From: Hymenolepis diminuta
Lineage: Eukaryota > Platyhelminthes > Cestoda > Cyclophyllidea > Hymenolepididae
Assembly: GCA_900708905.1 (NCBI GenBank)
Contig: CAADRB010000041.1
Span: 1,126,209 to 1,190,208, forward strand
Length of the DNA stretch: 64,000 nucleotides
Reading direction: 5' to 3'
Positions 38,206-50,300 of this stretch are shown in pieces. Under the pieces are notes generated by a model that made no database searches, had not been told where the DNA came from, and was given only the letters and a program-made list of their open reading frames with translations. The translations under genes were made by a program, and so were the position numbers. Every line of letters starts with the position of its first letter. The first letter of the stretch is position 1.

Positions 38206-41200
38206 TAGGGGGGTCATATAAAAGTAGATAAACTGAGAGCCAGGCAATTGGGCCTGCACATCATTGAACAGCATCAGTTCCATTCGATCAAAATTATCAG
38301 TTGTAAGGTTATGAATTGGGCAGAAAGATAGAAGTGAAATTTAAAAATTCCGTTACTAAAAATTGGTCGAATTTTATGGTCAAATAGTGGCCGTTGGCAT
38401 TTTATCCTTAATACTTTCCCAGTATGGGGTATTTTTTAAACCCTACGTTCGGCTTAAGTACTGCTTCAAGTCAGAAATTGCGCTGGATGCCGATTTTTCC
38501 ATTTGCATTTTGCAATCAGGTATTCCACATATGTGTTCTAATTCGTTTGGTAGGAGAAGAAAGCATACATTTTGAGTTGCATATAAGATTGTTTTGTCCG
38601 CTTATCATATCCCCATAGCTGAAGAGCGGTTAGATCGTGCAAGGAATGATTCCTACGTTTTATCAGGGTATTTTCTCTGCCAAGTGATCAGATTCACCTA
38701 TAAAGTGCCTCAGAATCGGGGAGATTATCGATGTGGTCCCAAGTTGGAATCTGAAATGAATAACATCAATTGCCAGCTTTTCAACGCTATTTTGAGGACA
38801 AGTGAAACCATTATTAAGAGATGGGCTTAGATATAGTAATAATGGTATTCGTATCGCAAAGTGTGGGCTCAGTATCATTCGGGATCAATTCAATTGCACT
38901 AGCTAATAAAAGGGATGATTAAAGGTGTAATTCATGATAATAAAATGCAACAAAATATTTGCTTTCACTGGAATTTAAAAATATTTTATTCGATAAATTT
39001 ATACCTAAGTAGCTTGTCTTCTTTCTTATTTCTCTTTAGTCTGTAAAAAGGAGCAAGAAACAACATGCTTTTAATTTAAGCAATTTATTCCCCAGATGTT
39101 GCTTCACCAAGTCTCACAGGATATCAGTAGACCACATATTCACGACGAGTAAGCTCTCCAGTATCTTATTCCTCCAAATATGAAATTGTTTGATAAAAGC
39201 GTTTTAAATACTGTTACATATAAGAGAATAATATTTTGCCCAGAAGTATTCTTATTTGTAAAAGTCTTTATTTTCCGCCTTTTAATTTCCGTTTATTTGA
39301 ACGAATCTGTTTAGATCATTTGCCTAACGAGTGGACGAATAAATTGAACAATCAATACAAAACGTCTTGTTCTGACATTGTGGCTTGGTCGTTTTGTATT
39401 GTGGTTCTGTTGAACTGTATTAGTACTAGTGCACTTACCTCGAGAATCTAAGTATATACCGTTAAACAGCTATGCTTCGACCAAGCAATCTTCTAAATGT
39501 CACTTTAAATAGTTTCACCTACTAGCGGGGTACCACATCCACATATGGAATATGATAGTTTGATCAATATTACCCATCAAACTTAAGTCACCCTTAATTA
39601 ACACAATTATCTTCAAAAATTTCAAACAGGTGTCACCATCTCTAAAAAGCAAAGCACCTTAGTTTCAGCACCCCAAAAGAGAAGAAGATCTAATGATCCA
39701 AAATGATCACAAGGTGCTTTCATCACATTAGAAAGAAAGCTGAAGTGTATGAGCAGGAGTAGGAGGTTGAAGGACGCATTTGGCGGCGATTTTATTGCGT
39801 ATTCTAAGAACCATAATCGAGCCGATGTATTCGATTTTATTTGTGAATGGCAGAAGAAGTATTTTGTTAATTTGTGCGTGTATGTGCAAATGTGCATGGG
39901 AATAAGGAGGTAAAGATTGTTATTTTCTGCACTGCAATAGTCATCATTAACATACATTGGATTCTTTTAAGAAGATTTAGCGAGCAATCCTTCTAGGATT
40001 TCAATTGTTTTGGTGGAACTTTGATTAAACTAAATACCTACATCCTCCATATATGATTATATTGGGAAGTCGAATGACATATTTTTCGTGCACCAAGACA
40101 GAATTAACAGGCTTTGTCCCTCGTGCACTGATTTATCGATTATTGGTTTTCCACGCCCATGCTGGGGAATGAAATCTCCCCTCTGTTGTATAAGTGGTAA
40201 ATGATGTAGCCAATTATTCCGCAAATATCTCAAGCTGCATAGGCGCTTGTGTATTCCATATAAATATTCTTCGTTGAGTTACAGGACTTGCCTTCTCTAC
40301 GATCAGTCGTCAGAGTCTGAACGAATGTAGCCTTAGGGGCAACGAGAAATATACGAAGATGTCCTTTTATATAAAAGACGGCTTTCCCTTATATTAGATG
40401 GGGAAATAAATTATGCCAAATAGGGCCAGATTTTTACTGTCTAATATCTCAAATACTATATAGTACCGTGATATGCTGAATAAAGAATGCAAAATTAAAT
40501 TAACAAAATGATTACTTGTTGAAAGTAGTAACCTAACCTTCATATATCTAGGCTTTACCCATGAGATCAAGTAATACAGGTATTGCTTAAAATAAAGACA
40601 AGGCTAAATGAACTATTCTGTTACAAATTTTACAATATTGTTAAAGGTGTCTGATAACAGCAAACTTAGAACTATTAGCATGGCCAGAATTACTCTCTTA
40701 AAAAGTCGCTAGGTACAAAGGGAATCTAAAAGAATTCTTTTGAATAGCTCAACTGGTCTTAAGCAGATGCAGATGCGCCGAGTGCTTATAAAATTACCAC
40801 GTCTTTGTGAGAACTGGTCATTTTCATTTATTGTCATCTTTAGTAACTATCGACCCGTCCAGACTTGGAGGAAGAAGATAGATTAGTTATAACACAAATA
40901 AAGGCCTCTTCTTCACTTTATAAAGAAAGCATCCCGTTTACATAACACCAATATGTTGTAAAATGTGGACATAAGTGGACAAACTTAGATGCGGGAGTCT
41001 ATACATCTCCGGCACGCAGGAGGGTCGTTAAAAAATATGGAGTTCAGTAAAGATCATGATGGATGCATTTAACCACGCGCTACTTCGAAGTTCGTGGACT
41101 CCGAAATCCCAGATCAACCATCTGCTTAACTATCATTCCGGGCATTTCGAAAAAACTCCTTTAGGATAATGTAGGATGATGGATTTGAAATAAATCCGAA

Positions 41201-41470
41201 GTTGATACCATGCGGATGATAAAATGCCGTTTGGAAGTGTTTGATAGACAGAGATATTTAATCATCTACATGCATAAAATTCCCAATCTGAATGGATAAA
41301 TTGATTGTTGTTTACTACAGTTTGTTAGGATTTTGCAATACATAACATTTGTTTGCGCATTCAAAATAATGACTAGGACATTTCAATCGAAGAAGTTCCC
41401 GAGAGCATTAGTTAAGTTAAGAACGGTGAAGTGCCTGTCGGTAAGTGTACCGATAAATTTTTTAAAAGAC
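38206..41470. other. Gene-poor region left of the Gag-only element
   Basis: No supported gene. The longest stop-free stretch (111 codons, minus strand, ending near 39622) is Leu/Ser/His-biased with no motif or splice context, so I treat it as chance. Confidence 0.45.
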
Positions 41471-41710
41471 GAAAATATTATTCTACAATCTAGGAACCGA
41501 TATTCCAGCCAGGAAGAGGGAAAACAAGTTCTCGTTGTTTTAGTGAAAGCATATTATAATTCAACTAGAACCATTTACAGTGTAGCGTACTTCATAATAG
41601 TTTGTATACAAAATTAAAGAAATAGGCATCATTTTCAATAATAATGGGAAGAAAAGATAAAATAAAATATTAATTTCATCAGCAATAAATAATTAATAGT
41701 TATTCATATC
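41471..41710 (-). repeat. About 230-bp repeat, copy 1 (candidate LTR)
   Basis: Similar along its whole length to 43271-43500 (same orientation) and 62798-63014 (opposite orientation). Shared phrases in the plus-strand reading are CAGCCAGGAAGA, CAGTTCAACTA or its variants, GTATACAAARTTAAAGARAT, AATGGGAAGAAAAG and AAATAAAATA. Two same-orientation copies flank a Gag-like remnant, which is what LTRs would do. The strand given is that of the enclosed Gag remnant. Divergence between copies is substantial, so the insertion is old. Confidence 0.6.
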
Positions 41711-43270
41711 ATACTCTCACTTTGGCACCTCCTCTTTTTAAGCAGCGCCTTGCTTGAAAGAATTCTTTGAATTTTCTTGAAGTCCTCCTGTTGTTTCCAT
41801 ATTCCTTCTTGGCGATTTATTCATTTTCAGAGACTTATTCGGGTGATTGATGCAGCTCCGCTCCACTTATTCTTCCCATTAGTATTTGCGTCAAAGATTT
41901 CCCATCTGGTCTTGGTTGAGCAACTGTCCAAATGTTCACGAGAACAGCTTCGAGCTTTTTTACCATTATTCCATACCCTCTTCGTAGGACCTGTCTTTTT
42001 CCTTTCTCTTGGTTCGGAACTTTTGCCCCGAATACCTTGAACAAAACACCGTATCCACTATTGCTTTCCGACAGCATTCACTTTCGATACTGTTTTCGAA
42101 TCAATGATTTTTGCAAAAACTAGTTCAGGAAGCTGAATCATTTTTCCCCTTCTTTCTGGTCGTTTTTATAACACGTTCATGGGAGTTCTTCTGCGAATTA
42201 TTATTTTTCTTCGTATCCTTCTTTGAGCTGGCTGTTGGTTCTGTCATCAGACTGACCGCTAGTTCTAACTTCTGAGTGACGTTCTTCTTGCCGAGTTCTA
42301 GTTTCGTTAGGCACACCGTTTCCTTATGTCCTCGTTTGACATACAAACTTCAAAAATAAGATTTGTATGGACAAAATCGGGCAAAGTGCAAATCATTTAC
42401 AAAGCTAGCATTCAGTTATAGGCTTACGAAGGGAGGAAACGCTCCAGGACACGGCTTCACTGGAAATTCGATTGGCATGATGGTGCCCACCAGACTTCTG
42501 TGGATTCATGCCACGGCCACACTTGACGTCCAATTTTCCGCATTCATTAGCAAGACCCTCTAATTTGATGTCATCATCTCCTTCTATCATTCTGAAGATT
42601 CGACAAAGACATCCGTTTGACAAAGCTCTCGAAGATCCGTAAAAATCAGTAGGCATTTGAAATGATCCTTCTGAATGACGGAAAAATCGCAAAGCTCATA
42701 AACGCCTTTGATGGAGGTAGCATAATTGATCTAGTCTTCATCATGCTTTTTAGTGAGAAAACGATACTTGAAACATTTTACAGTTTAGAAGACTTTTCAC
42801 CAAATAATCCAGAGAGAATCAGGACGGTTTCATCTAAGCAAAAATTAAAATAGACCTGGGATGGATGAAACTTTTGAGCTTTACATTCTCAGCCGTTCCT
42901 AACCTCTGTAACAACGGTGTAATATTTTCCTTACCTTGGATATCAGCGAGATCGTTTCGAAAAACGTCCTTGTATTTGTCAAACCAGTTAGCAACTGTTT
43001 GACCTCCTTCTCGGTCAGAATGAAATTCATTAAGTTTTAGAAGGTTTGGGTAAGGAAATATCCACATTTTCAGTTTTCATATTCATACCTTTAGAAAACC
43101 GTTATTACAGCATCATAAGTTTTTTCTGCTGTTTCTTCAGCAATAACTGGTGACTTTTCTGCTGTTTTGTCAGAAAAAGTTCATCTATCTTTAGCATAAG
43201 TTCAAATTCATCAATATTTAATAACATTTTTATAATTGTTCAAACTTTGAGTCCTTTTAACTTTCATCAC
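41711..43270 (-). mobile_element. Internal region of a decayed LTR retroelement (Gag only)
   Basis: The 1.56 kb between the two roughly 230-bp direct repeats. Its minus-strand beginning holds Gag-like fragments (43222-42125). Its minus-strand end, next to copy 1, has a purine-rich AAAAAGAGGAGG (around 41730) that could be a polypurine tract. No protease, reverse transcriptase, RNase H or integrase motif is visible, and the space is too small for them. It could be a non-autonomous derivative or an internally deleted full element. Confidence 0.5.
42125..43222 (-). pseudogene. Gag-like pseudogene of an LTR retroelement
   Basis: Fragments in order along the minus strand: a Lys/Gln-rich helical start (43222-43130, MLKIDELFLTKQQ); a capsid-type block (about 43050-42880) with TVANWFDKYKDVFRNDLAD and LLQRLGTAE, a pattern typical of flatworm and other invertebrate Gypsy-like Gags; a second block near 42660 with DHFKCLLIF; then CRIFRMIEGDDDIKLEGL (about 42590); and a remnant of two zinc knuckles near 42400-42320 (HFARFCPY, KRGHKETVC) in which an expected Cys is replaced by Tyr. 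Fragments sit in different frames and are interrupted by stops, so the gene is dead. The Gag assignment is from recalled family pattern, not a search. Confidence 0.6.
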
Positions 43271-43500
43271 AAACATTTACCATCTACAAGTCGATGTCTC
43301 AGCCAGGAAGAAGGACAACGCAAGTTCTCATTGTTATAGAGAAAACTTATTACAGTTCAACTATAACCACAGCATAGTGTATTTCATAATATTTCGTATA
43401 CAAAGTTAAAGAGATAGGCTTTATTTTCATTAATGATGGGAAGAAAAGGCAAAATAAAATACTAATTCCACTAACACTAAATATTCGACAATTATTCATG
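43271..43500 (-). repeat. About 230-bp repeat, copy 2 (candidate LTR)
   Basis: Direct partner of 41471-41710, on the upstream side of the Gag remnant when read on the minus strand. The Gag-like reading begins about 50 nt past its inner edge, leaving little room for a leader. I could not recognise a primer-binding site at that edge. Confidence 0.6.
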
Positions 43501-46500
43501 TTTTATTTCCATTTTGAGAAGTTTATTAATATTTACGGGGAGTTCCAACGAACTACAATGATATTTCATCAATTACTTCAGTTCTAACAAATGAAATGCT
43601 GAATTCTATCTTTTCCTAATTAATATCACGACAATGTAATTCCCAAGACATTAATACTAATGAAAGTCAATTTCAAGCAGCGTAAAAGAAGGCCTTTTGG
43701 TTTGTTTAATTAATATCTCAAAATGAAAAGCAAATTTTGACGCATGTTCTCAGGTTTGATTATAATGAATACAAGTAGAGATGAAAATTAAAAACAAAGT
43801 GAGTAAAATAGCGCAAGTATTGATATGAGACCGAACTGAATGACTCAGTCCGCCTTTGTTGTTTTACCGACCGCGCACTTTCTGGGGTTGGTGTAGGAAT
43901 GGTGTTCTAAATTTGTCTGTATTAGGAAACATCATATTGATAAGTTAAAATGAAAGGGTATAAAGTCTTGAAGATGTTTGAAGAAGGAAAATAAGGACCA
44001 AAAAAGCATAGAGTTCAGAATGTAAGGGTTAACTTCATCGTGCCAGTATGGTCACAATCCTCCACTATGAGCGATGAACTTGAAGATAATTATGTATCCC
44101 TGTCTGGCTAATGACCAGTGTTCTCCCATATTTCGTGAGCTCTCTGCGCTCATGTTAGACCTTGCACAGGCAAGTGCATCCGGATCTGAATAAATTGGTG
44201 GCTTATTAACATGCTCTGGACTTACTATGGTTGCCTTAACCGTTAAACATTTTCGTCATGAATAAATATGCCACAAGCGTCTACTCTTAAATGTTTGTCA
44301 TTAAATCCGGACAGGTGTCATCAATTGAGATTTAAAGAGAACTTTAAGGGTCCATATTCAAGTATAAGTGACTGTAGATTTCTAGCTTTCTTGGAGCCAT
44401 TAGAATTGTTTATATGGTTAAAAGACTGATCATTTAAAAATTTGTTCGAGAAAAAACTCATGAAATGAGTTTAAACCATTGCCGATCTGCAATTAGTTTG
44501 TAGAAATAATTGCAATAATTAGCTTTTTAAACAGAATTATAAAAAAATACCAACCGTAATTTTCCCTTTAACTTCAGGATGTTGTAGTCTAGCGTATATT
44601 CTTTGAATAAAAACCCAATTATTAATTTTCATTCAATTATTGAAAACGATTACACATTTAAGACGCGGAATGTTAAAGAGGACTAGATTCACCTCTTGAA
44701 CAGTTCTGAAGAACCATTGAGTACTTCATTATCGTCACTATAATTAATTGACTCCGCCATAATCGAATGCCTTCCAAGTGCATGCTTGGTGTTTAGTATC
44801 GAAATAATTTTGATCATTTTAAAATCATTAAAGGAGGAATATTTAAACATCATCTCTTGTTGAGCAGCTGAATTACTTCCTTGATCAGGGAGCAGATCTT
44901 TTGGGTTCTATGCATTACAGATATAAAGGTTCCATCGGATAGCAGCGAGCGAAGTTGTAGGATTTCCATAAGAAAATTACCGCCATAAATATAGTGATGC
45001 CGCATCGGCAATAGAATGAATTTAAACAGACAATGACCTTTTGATAAATGGAGAGATATTAGTGCTGGGACGATGAACAATTTGCTGGCCTACCGTTATC
45101 AATATATTATATTTTTCCATCATCACGGAGTAACTTTAAGACGGTCCTAAAAATTGAATTAACCATTTCTATTAAGTTCAGATTATCAATTTCGAGTCTA
45201 ATCGTCTTTCCAGACAAGGAAAACTGTTATTTTATATTTGACTTAAAGTCGGGTGGTAATTTTTTATGGATTACTCTAGCATAATGAAAGAATAAGTCAA
45301 GTAATTTGGATTGGTAGAACAGTATAGAGAGAGCCTGGAAACTACTTCAGATTAAGTGACTAAAATTATGGTTAGTATCTAGATATCCGGTGTCTCCACC
45401 TGAAGATAGTTTGCAGTAGTAACTCAGGATTCCTTAATAGCTGGGAATAATTGATTGTTGATTGATGTCCTAATCAACAACAGCCATCCAGTTATTCATT
45501 ATTTTTTTGTTGTAAAAATAAAATTTTCTAAGGATTTTTATTTCACCTGTGTTTGTTCTCAAAATTTTTCTCAAAATGAGCAGTTTAGATTACGTGATTT
45601 TGAAATGGTTTGCAGCTATTTTCCTTTATTCATTTTTACCAACGAACGAGCAATTTGATATGCGCGCTCTAATAATGGCAATTTTGGATCGAAATTCTGA
45701 ATACATTCACACATCTAAATGTTCCCTCGTCGATTCGTGTGCGTATCGATTTTCTGCTAATCGAAAGAATTAATTACTTCATTACTCTAGTCCTATAAAT
45801 TTCTTCCTCCCTTCGCTAAAGTCAACTGAAATGCGAACGTTAGTAGGCAGTATTTCTATTCATGCACTTTTGAATGTTATTTGGTTAAATACATACGCTT
45901 ACGTGCTATTCATTAATTCAATATATTTAAGTGGGAATTCAATTATTTTGGCGTCCAGTCCAATAGTGATGTAAAAATCTTTAAGTCGAATTTCTTTTCT
46001 TCCTTCACGCATAATGGGACTAGACGGTTATCTATATGAATCGAATTTTCCATAAATCAATGTTCATAAAATTCTTTTCATTTTCAACTTGCGTTGAGGG
46101 ATTTAATAAATCCTACTAATCCATCTTTTCCTGAACCTAAATTTCAATCATAATCTTATTCATTCGTATCCTGGGAAACTTAATTAGCAAAGCACACAAA
46201 CGATGAGAACTACAACTGCTACTGAAATTGATTCGATTTTTTGTCATCTTGCAGGCATGAATACGAGCGTAATCCAATCTCAAATAATATGAAATTGGAA
46301 TCATCTAAAACCGGGATAAAAATGTAATTTTATAAGAACAAACTAGAAGATGCAATCTTCTGAATTGTATTATAAGGATTGGAATCCCCGATTTTTCAAT
46401 CGTCTTCTTTTAATCACTAGGGCACCTTGATTGTCGATTTGATCTTCATAAGGACATTGTATTTTGTGTTCTTATCAAACAACATTTCTGACTTTATAAT

Positions 46501-47090
46501 TAATACTAAAAAATTGAATTACTGCAAAAAGATGAAGTTAAAACCAGCAGCAAAAATGGTCCGTCTTAATTTCGTTGTTTTTTTTGAAAATGACTGTCCT
46601 TCAAGAATTCCGGAAACCGCATGCGCAGTAGAAGAAAAAAAGGACTTTTCTCACCAAATTCGGAGTTATTTCAATCGCCTTCTTTGAATCTTGAAAGAGA
46701 TTAAAATTGAAAATAATTTTCAAACTCATTAATTTTCTCTTATTCAGACGAGTAAACTGTGTTCCAGAATAGATTATATTAATTGAAAAAATTAATAGCC
46801 AAACCCTGTTCGATACAAGTTATTTATTGATTTTTCTTCCCATTTAAACTGACTAAGAAGTTCATTGTGTAATAGCTGAAAAATTCGATGGTCTATATCT
46901 ATCTACTTTACATAAATTGATAATTTAGCATCCACTTCTTGTCGTCGATTTTCTTTAACACATGCGAGTGGACGTGTTCGAGAGTAAAATCAGTACCCAA
47001 ACATCTACTTAATAGTAGTAGTTTATTGACATGTTTCGTGCTATATAATGTAAAACTGCCTACGTAACAGTATTAGAAATCGACCTCAGA
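43501..47090. other. Gene-poor AT-rich region
   Basis: No supported gene, RNA gene or clear repeat. Short stop-free stretches only. Confidence 0.45.
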
Positions 47091-47340
47091 TGAGGGGCAA
47101 TTTGTACAGCAATGGAACTTACGGAATACTAGGAGGAGAAAAAACACAACTCGAAAAAAGCAGGGCAGAACATCCTGAGAATAAAGCTAAAGACCTTTTG
47201 GCAAAGCGCACGTTCGCAAGCGAAAAGAGAGCGAGAACACTTCTTCTGCAATCACCATGCTTCCAACTGCTAATGCGCGTTTTCAATTACGTAATGCTCA
47301 CCATGGCGACGGGGTGTAGTCTAATTCGCGTCGTCAAGCA
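47090..47340 (+). other. Possible orphan exon (weak)
   Basis: A stop-free stretch of 84 codons that stands out by being less AT-rich than its surroundings. CCTCAG directly precedes ATGAGGGGC at 47090, which would serve as an acceptor. At the other end GTCAAGCA is followed by GTGAGTAGA, a strong donor consensus. The product is basic then hydrophobic (RTLLLQSPCFQLLMRVFNY) with no family I recognise. No matching neighbouring exon was found, so it may be chance or a mobile-element fragment. Confidence 0.25.
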
Positions 47341-50300
47341 GTGAGTAGAAGCCTTTTCACTTGAGTGGACTCCTTATGCCTGAACGAATTTCCTACTTCT
47401 CGTTTTTTAACACTGCTTTCTTCCAAGATCTTCACATTTCCTTAATGGAGTGAAATTTCATTCTTGGTAGAAATTGCAAAATTCTGCCATTGTTCTTGTT
47501 CCTTCGATTGAAATATTAATCCAATATGTGCTTGTAGCCTGTTTTTACATTCAGAATGATCTCCGAAATAGATATTTGAACAAATAATCGCTGTGGCTAG
47601 TAGTCGATATTAACGATCAATGAATACTTGTCTCCAAGGCCTTAAAATTTGGATTATTTGGAGATTTGTTAATCGATTTAATCCTGCAATGAAATCTTAA
47701 AGAATTTTAAAATTTATTTCTGCAGAGTGAGATTTATTTCTGCTGTTAAACTGTCTTTTCGTTTAAATACCTATTTCAAGGAATATCAAAGCCTCAAATT
47801 AGCTGTTTTTAAGTGTATGTAGATCAGATCAAACAGAATTGAACGAAATCAGATCATATATTCTCAAACAGATGTAAAGGTACATTCGCAATTAGTTCTA
47901 AATTTTAAAACTTTGAAGAAGAGCTTGAGGTAATCCTTGATTCGTAGCGTTGAATAATGCGATTTAAGCTAGCGTAGAATCCCCGCATTTCGGGTCATAG
48001 GTGGAGGCTGTAATTAAGTCACTTTAGAACCAGTAGATCTCAAGTCACAGATTCCATATAATTTTATCGTAAAGCCGTTGGAAACTTTACATTAAGAGAG
48101 GAAATTCGAAGAATCGGATTTTGAAACATGGAAGGTCCATTTGATCTCAGGTAGCGATTGGGTGTGAGATATCTGAGAGTATTAATTCCATTGGAGCTTG
48201 GTTTTGAAGGTTGTATAATGAGCGGTTGCGCATAATGTTTATTTTCAAGAACAGTGATTTTAAGGTTGAGATTCATTTACCTTTTCAAAAGCGTGCATTT
48301 CGAAAGCTATTCAAATGCATGTGACACAGAAGAAAGCCTACAAATCGAACTGCACAAAACTGAATGGTGGTGTCTTACCTACCTTCATAATTAGTATAAA
48401 CTGGATCTGTAAAATTTAAATACCAATAAGTCAAATGTAAGTTAAGTAAAATGGTGTAAATTCCAATGGTTTTATAAACTAAAATCTTCGTAGATTAATA
48501 ATAATCAGTAAACTATCTAAAATTTGTATTCAGACATTAAATACCTGTGAAAGTCAAGTTTTTTTGATATCCCAACTGCCCTTTGGTTTTCTTTCTCTTC
48601 TTTGTTCTGATTTTGAATTGGGATAAATAAGCTTATAATGTTTGAGAATAAAACAAGATCATTCAGCGTCCTTGTCATTCAGATAGGAAGACGATTACCC
48701 ATCAAAATAAGAACGGAAAAGGAGTAAATTGGAATAATCATTATTGAATTAGTTTCAAAGAGGGTTTTTCTCTCTTCAGCCTTCCCTCCTTCTACTTCGT
48801 TGGAATGCTTCTTCAGTCAAAGATTGAAGAAGGTAATAATAAAAATTATGTGTATTGTCTAACTATCGTTTGAATTCTCTGAATTGAAAGCTTTATCCCC
48901 ATACGAGCACCTATAAATCAATAAAGTATAATTAATGAGGACGAGAGTCAGAGGCTTGATCGAATTAAACGGAAAGCGAGTTACTAAGTCAGTACAGTTG
49001 AGTTCATTTGCGGAAAAACGCATAGGGAGTTTAGAAAAACTGTGTTTGATTTTACTGCAACTTATAGGTAAAGTTTTATCTATTAACGTTTAATCGGAAA
49101 TAAATTTCACATTGTCTTGGAGACAAGTCGATCACACTTACTGTCACAGACGCCATCCACTTTTAAATAAATTTATTTCCAGATATGCGCAAAAGATAAT
49201 TATTACGTTCTCCCATGAATATTTGTGCTTATCTTCTTTAAAACATGCGCAAAATTAAAATCTTTTTATAAAACCTGAAGACATATTTGTTTCAGCCTGC
49301 AAAATTCCCATTGATATCTGGTTTAACCTGCTGGGTGCTATCGCAAATATCCCTCCAGCAGGGGGGCGAGGCCATAGTTTTTTTTTCAAAAACAAACTGT
49401 CTGTGGATGAGTTATCTATGTCCTCACTTAACAGACAAGTTAGGTGTACTGATGAGTCAGTTCATTTCACATTTAAGCAAAACTGAAAAATAACGATTAA
49501 CTGCCGTTTGCCCTGGGCATTCTATGAAGGTGCACTCTAATTCAGAATAAACCCTTCCAAATGATAAGGGCCTTCAAAAGTAACTTATTATAATAAGATA
49601 TCAATCAGTTTTTAATGGGAAAAATTAAATAGGAATATGAGAAATATAAGCATTTTAAGTCCTAATTTTACGCAGATATTTTGTTGTAGTTTCTTAAACT
49701 GTTCTGGACACTTTTATAGAATCTGTAGCTTTGAACTTAACATAACATTTCTTCGTGATATTTACATCGATCTAAGCGTGCACTTCTGTAATGATCCGTC
49801 ACCATCTTCGCACTTGAACAACTGGTCTTCGAACTCCATAAAATACTAGCTATTTGGTATATTCTCGAAATGTTAACCATCTACAAAGCTTTATTGGTGA
49901 CTTACTTTTCAATTGTCCATTAAAAATATATAAAAAGTACGTTAACGTATTTTTTATCACATTCGATCTTCCCATATCCTTCTAAATGGTGTCGGAAATT
50001 AGGGATATGTTCTCATCTCATTCTTGTCTTTTCAGCTTCAAATTTTACTGTGATCCTTTTAACAAACTCTTCTAGGTATAGAGCTCATTTCTTTTAACTA
50101 TTTGACTCGAAACGAATTCAGTGAAATTTAAATGATTCATCATGCTAAATAGACAAAAATGTTCTCGAAAATGTGAGTTGTAGGACATCACTGATATTTC
50201 GAAATTATAAAACCACATTTAGATGTTAAGAAAAAAAGGTGGCATGGTGAAATGAAAAGAGTAAAATTTGCATTATCCCAATCACCATATTGTTTTATCA

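Noticed and set aside
39622..39957. 111-codon minus-strand open stretch
   Set aside because: No splice context, biased composition and no motif; expected occasionally by chance in 35 kb.
41333..41617. 94-codon plus-strand stretch similar at protein level to one at 62829-63080
   Set aside because: The similarity comes from the shared 230-bp repeat DNA; the third copy does not keep the frame, so it is not evidence of a protein.
44850..45080. Possible RNase H/integrase fragment of a Gypsy element
   Set aside because: The resemblance (xxLHLSKGHCLF...) was too loose, and the catalytic residues could not be found.
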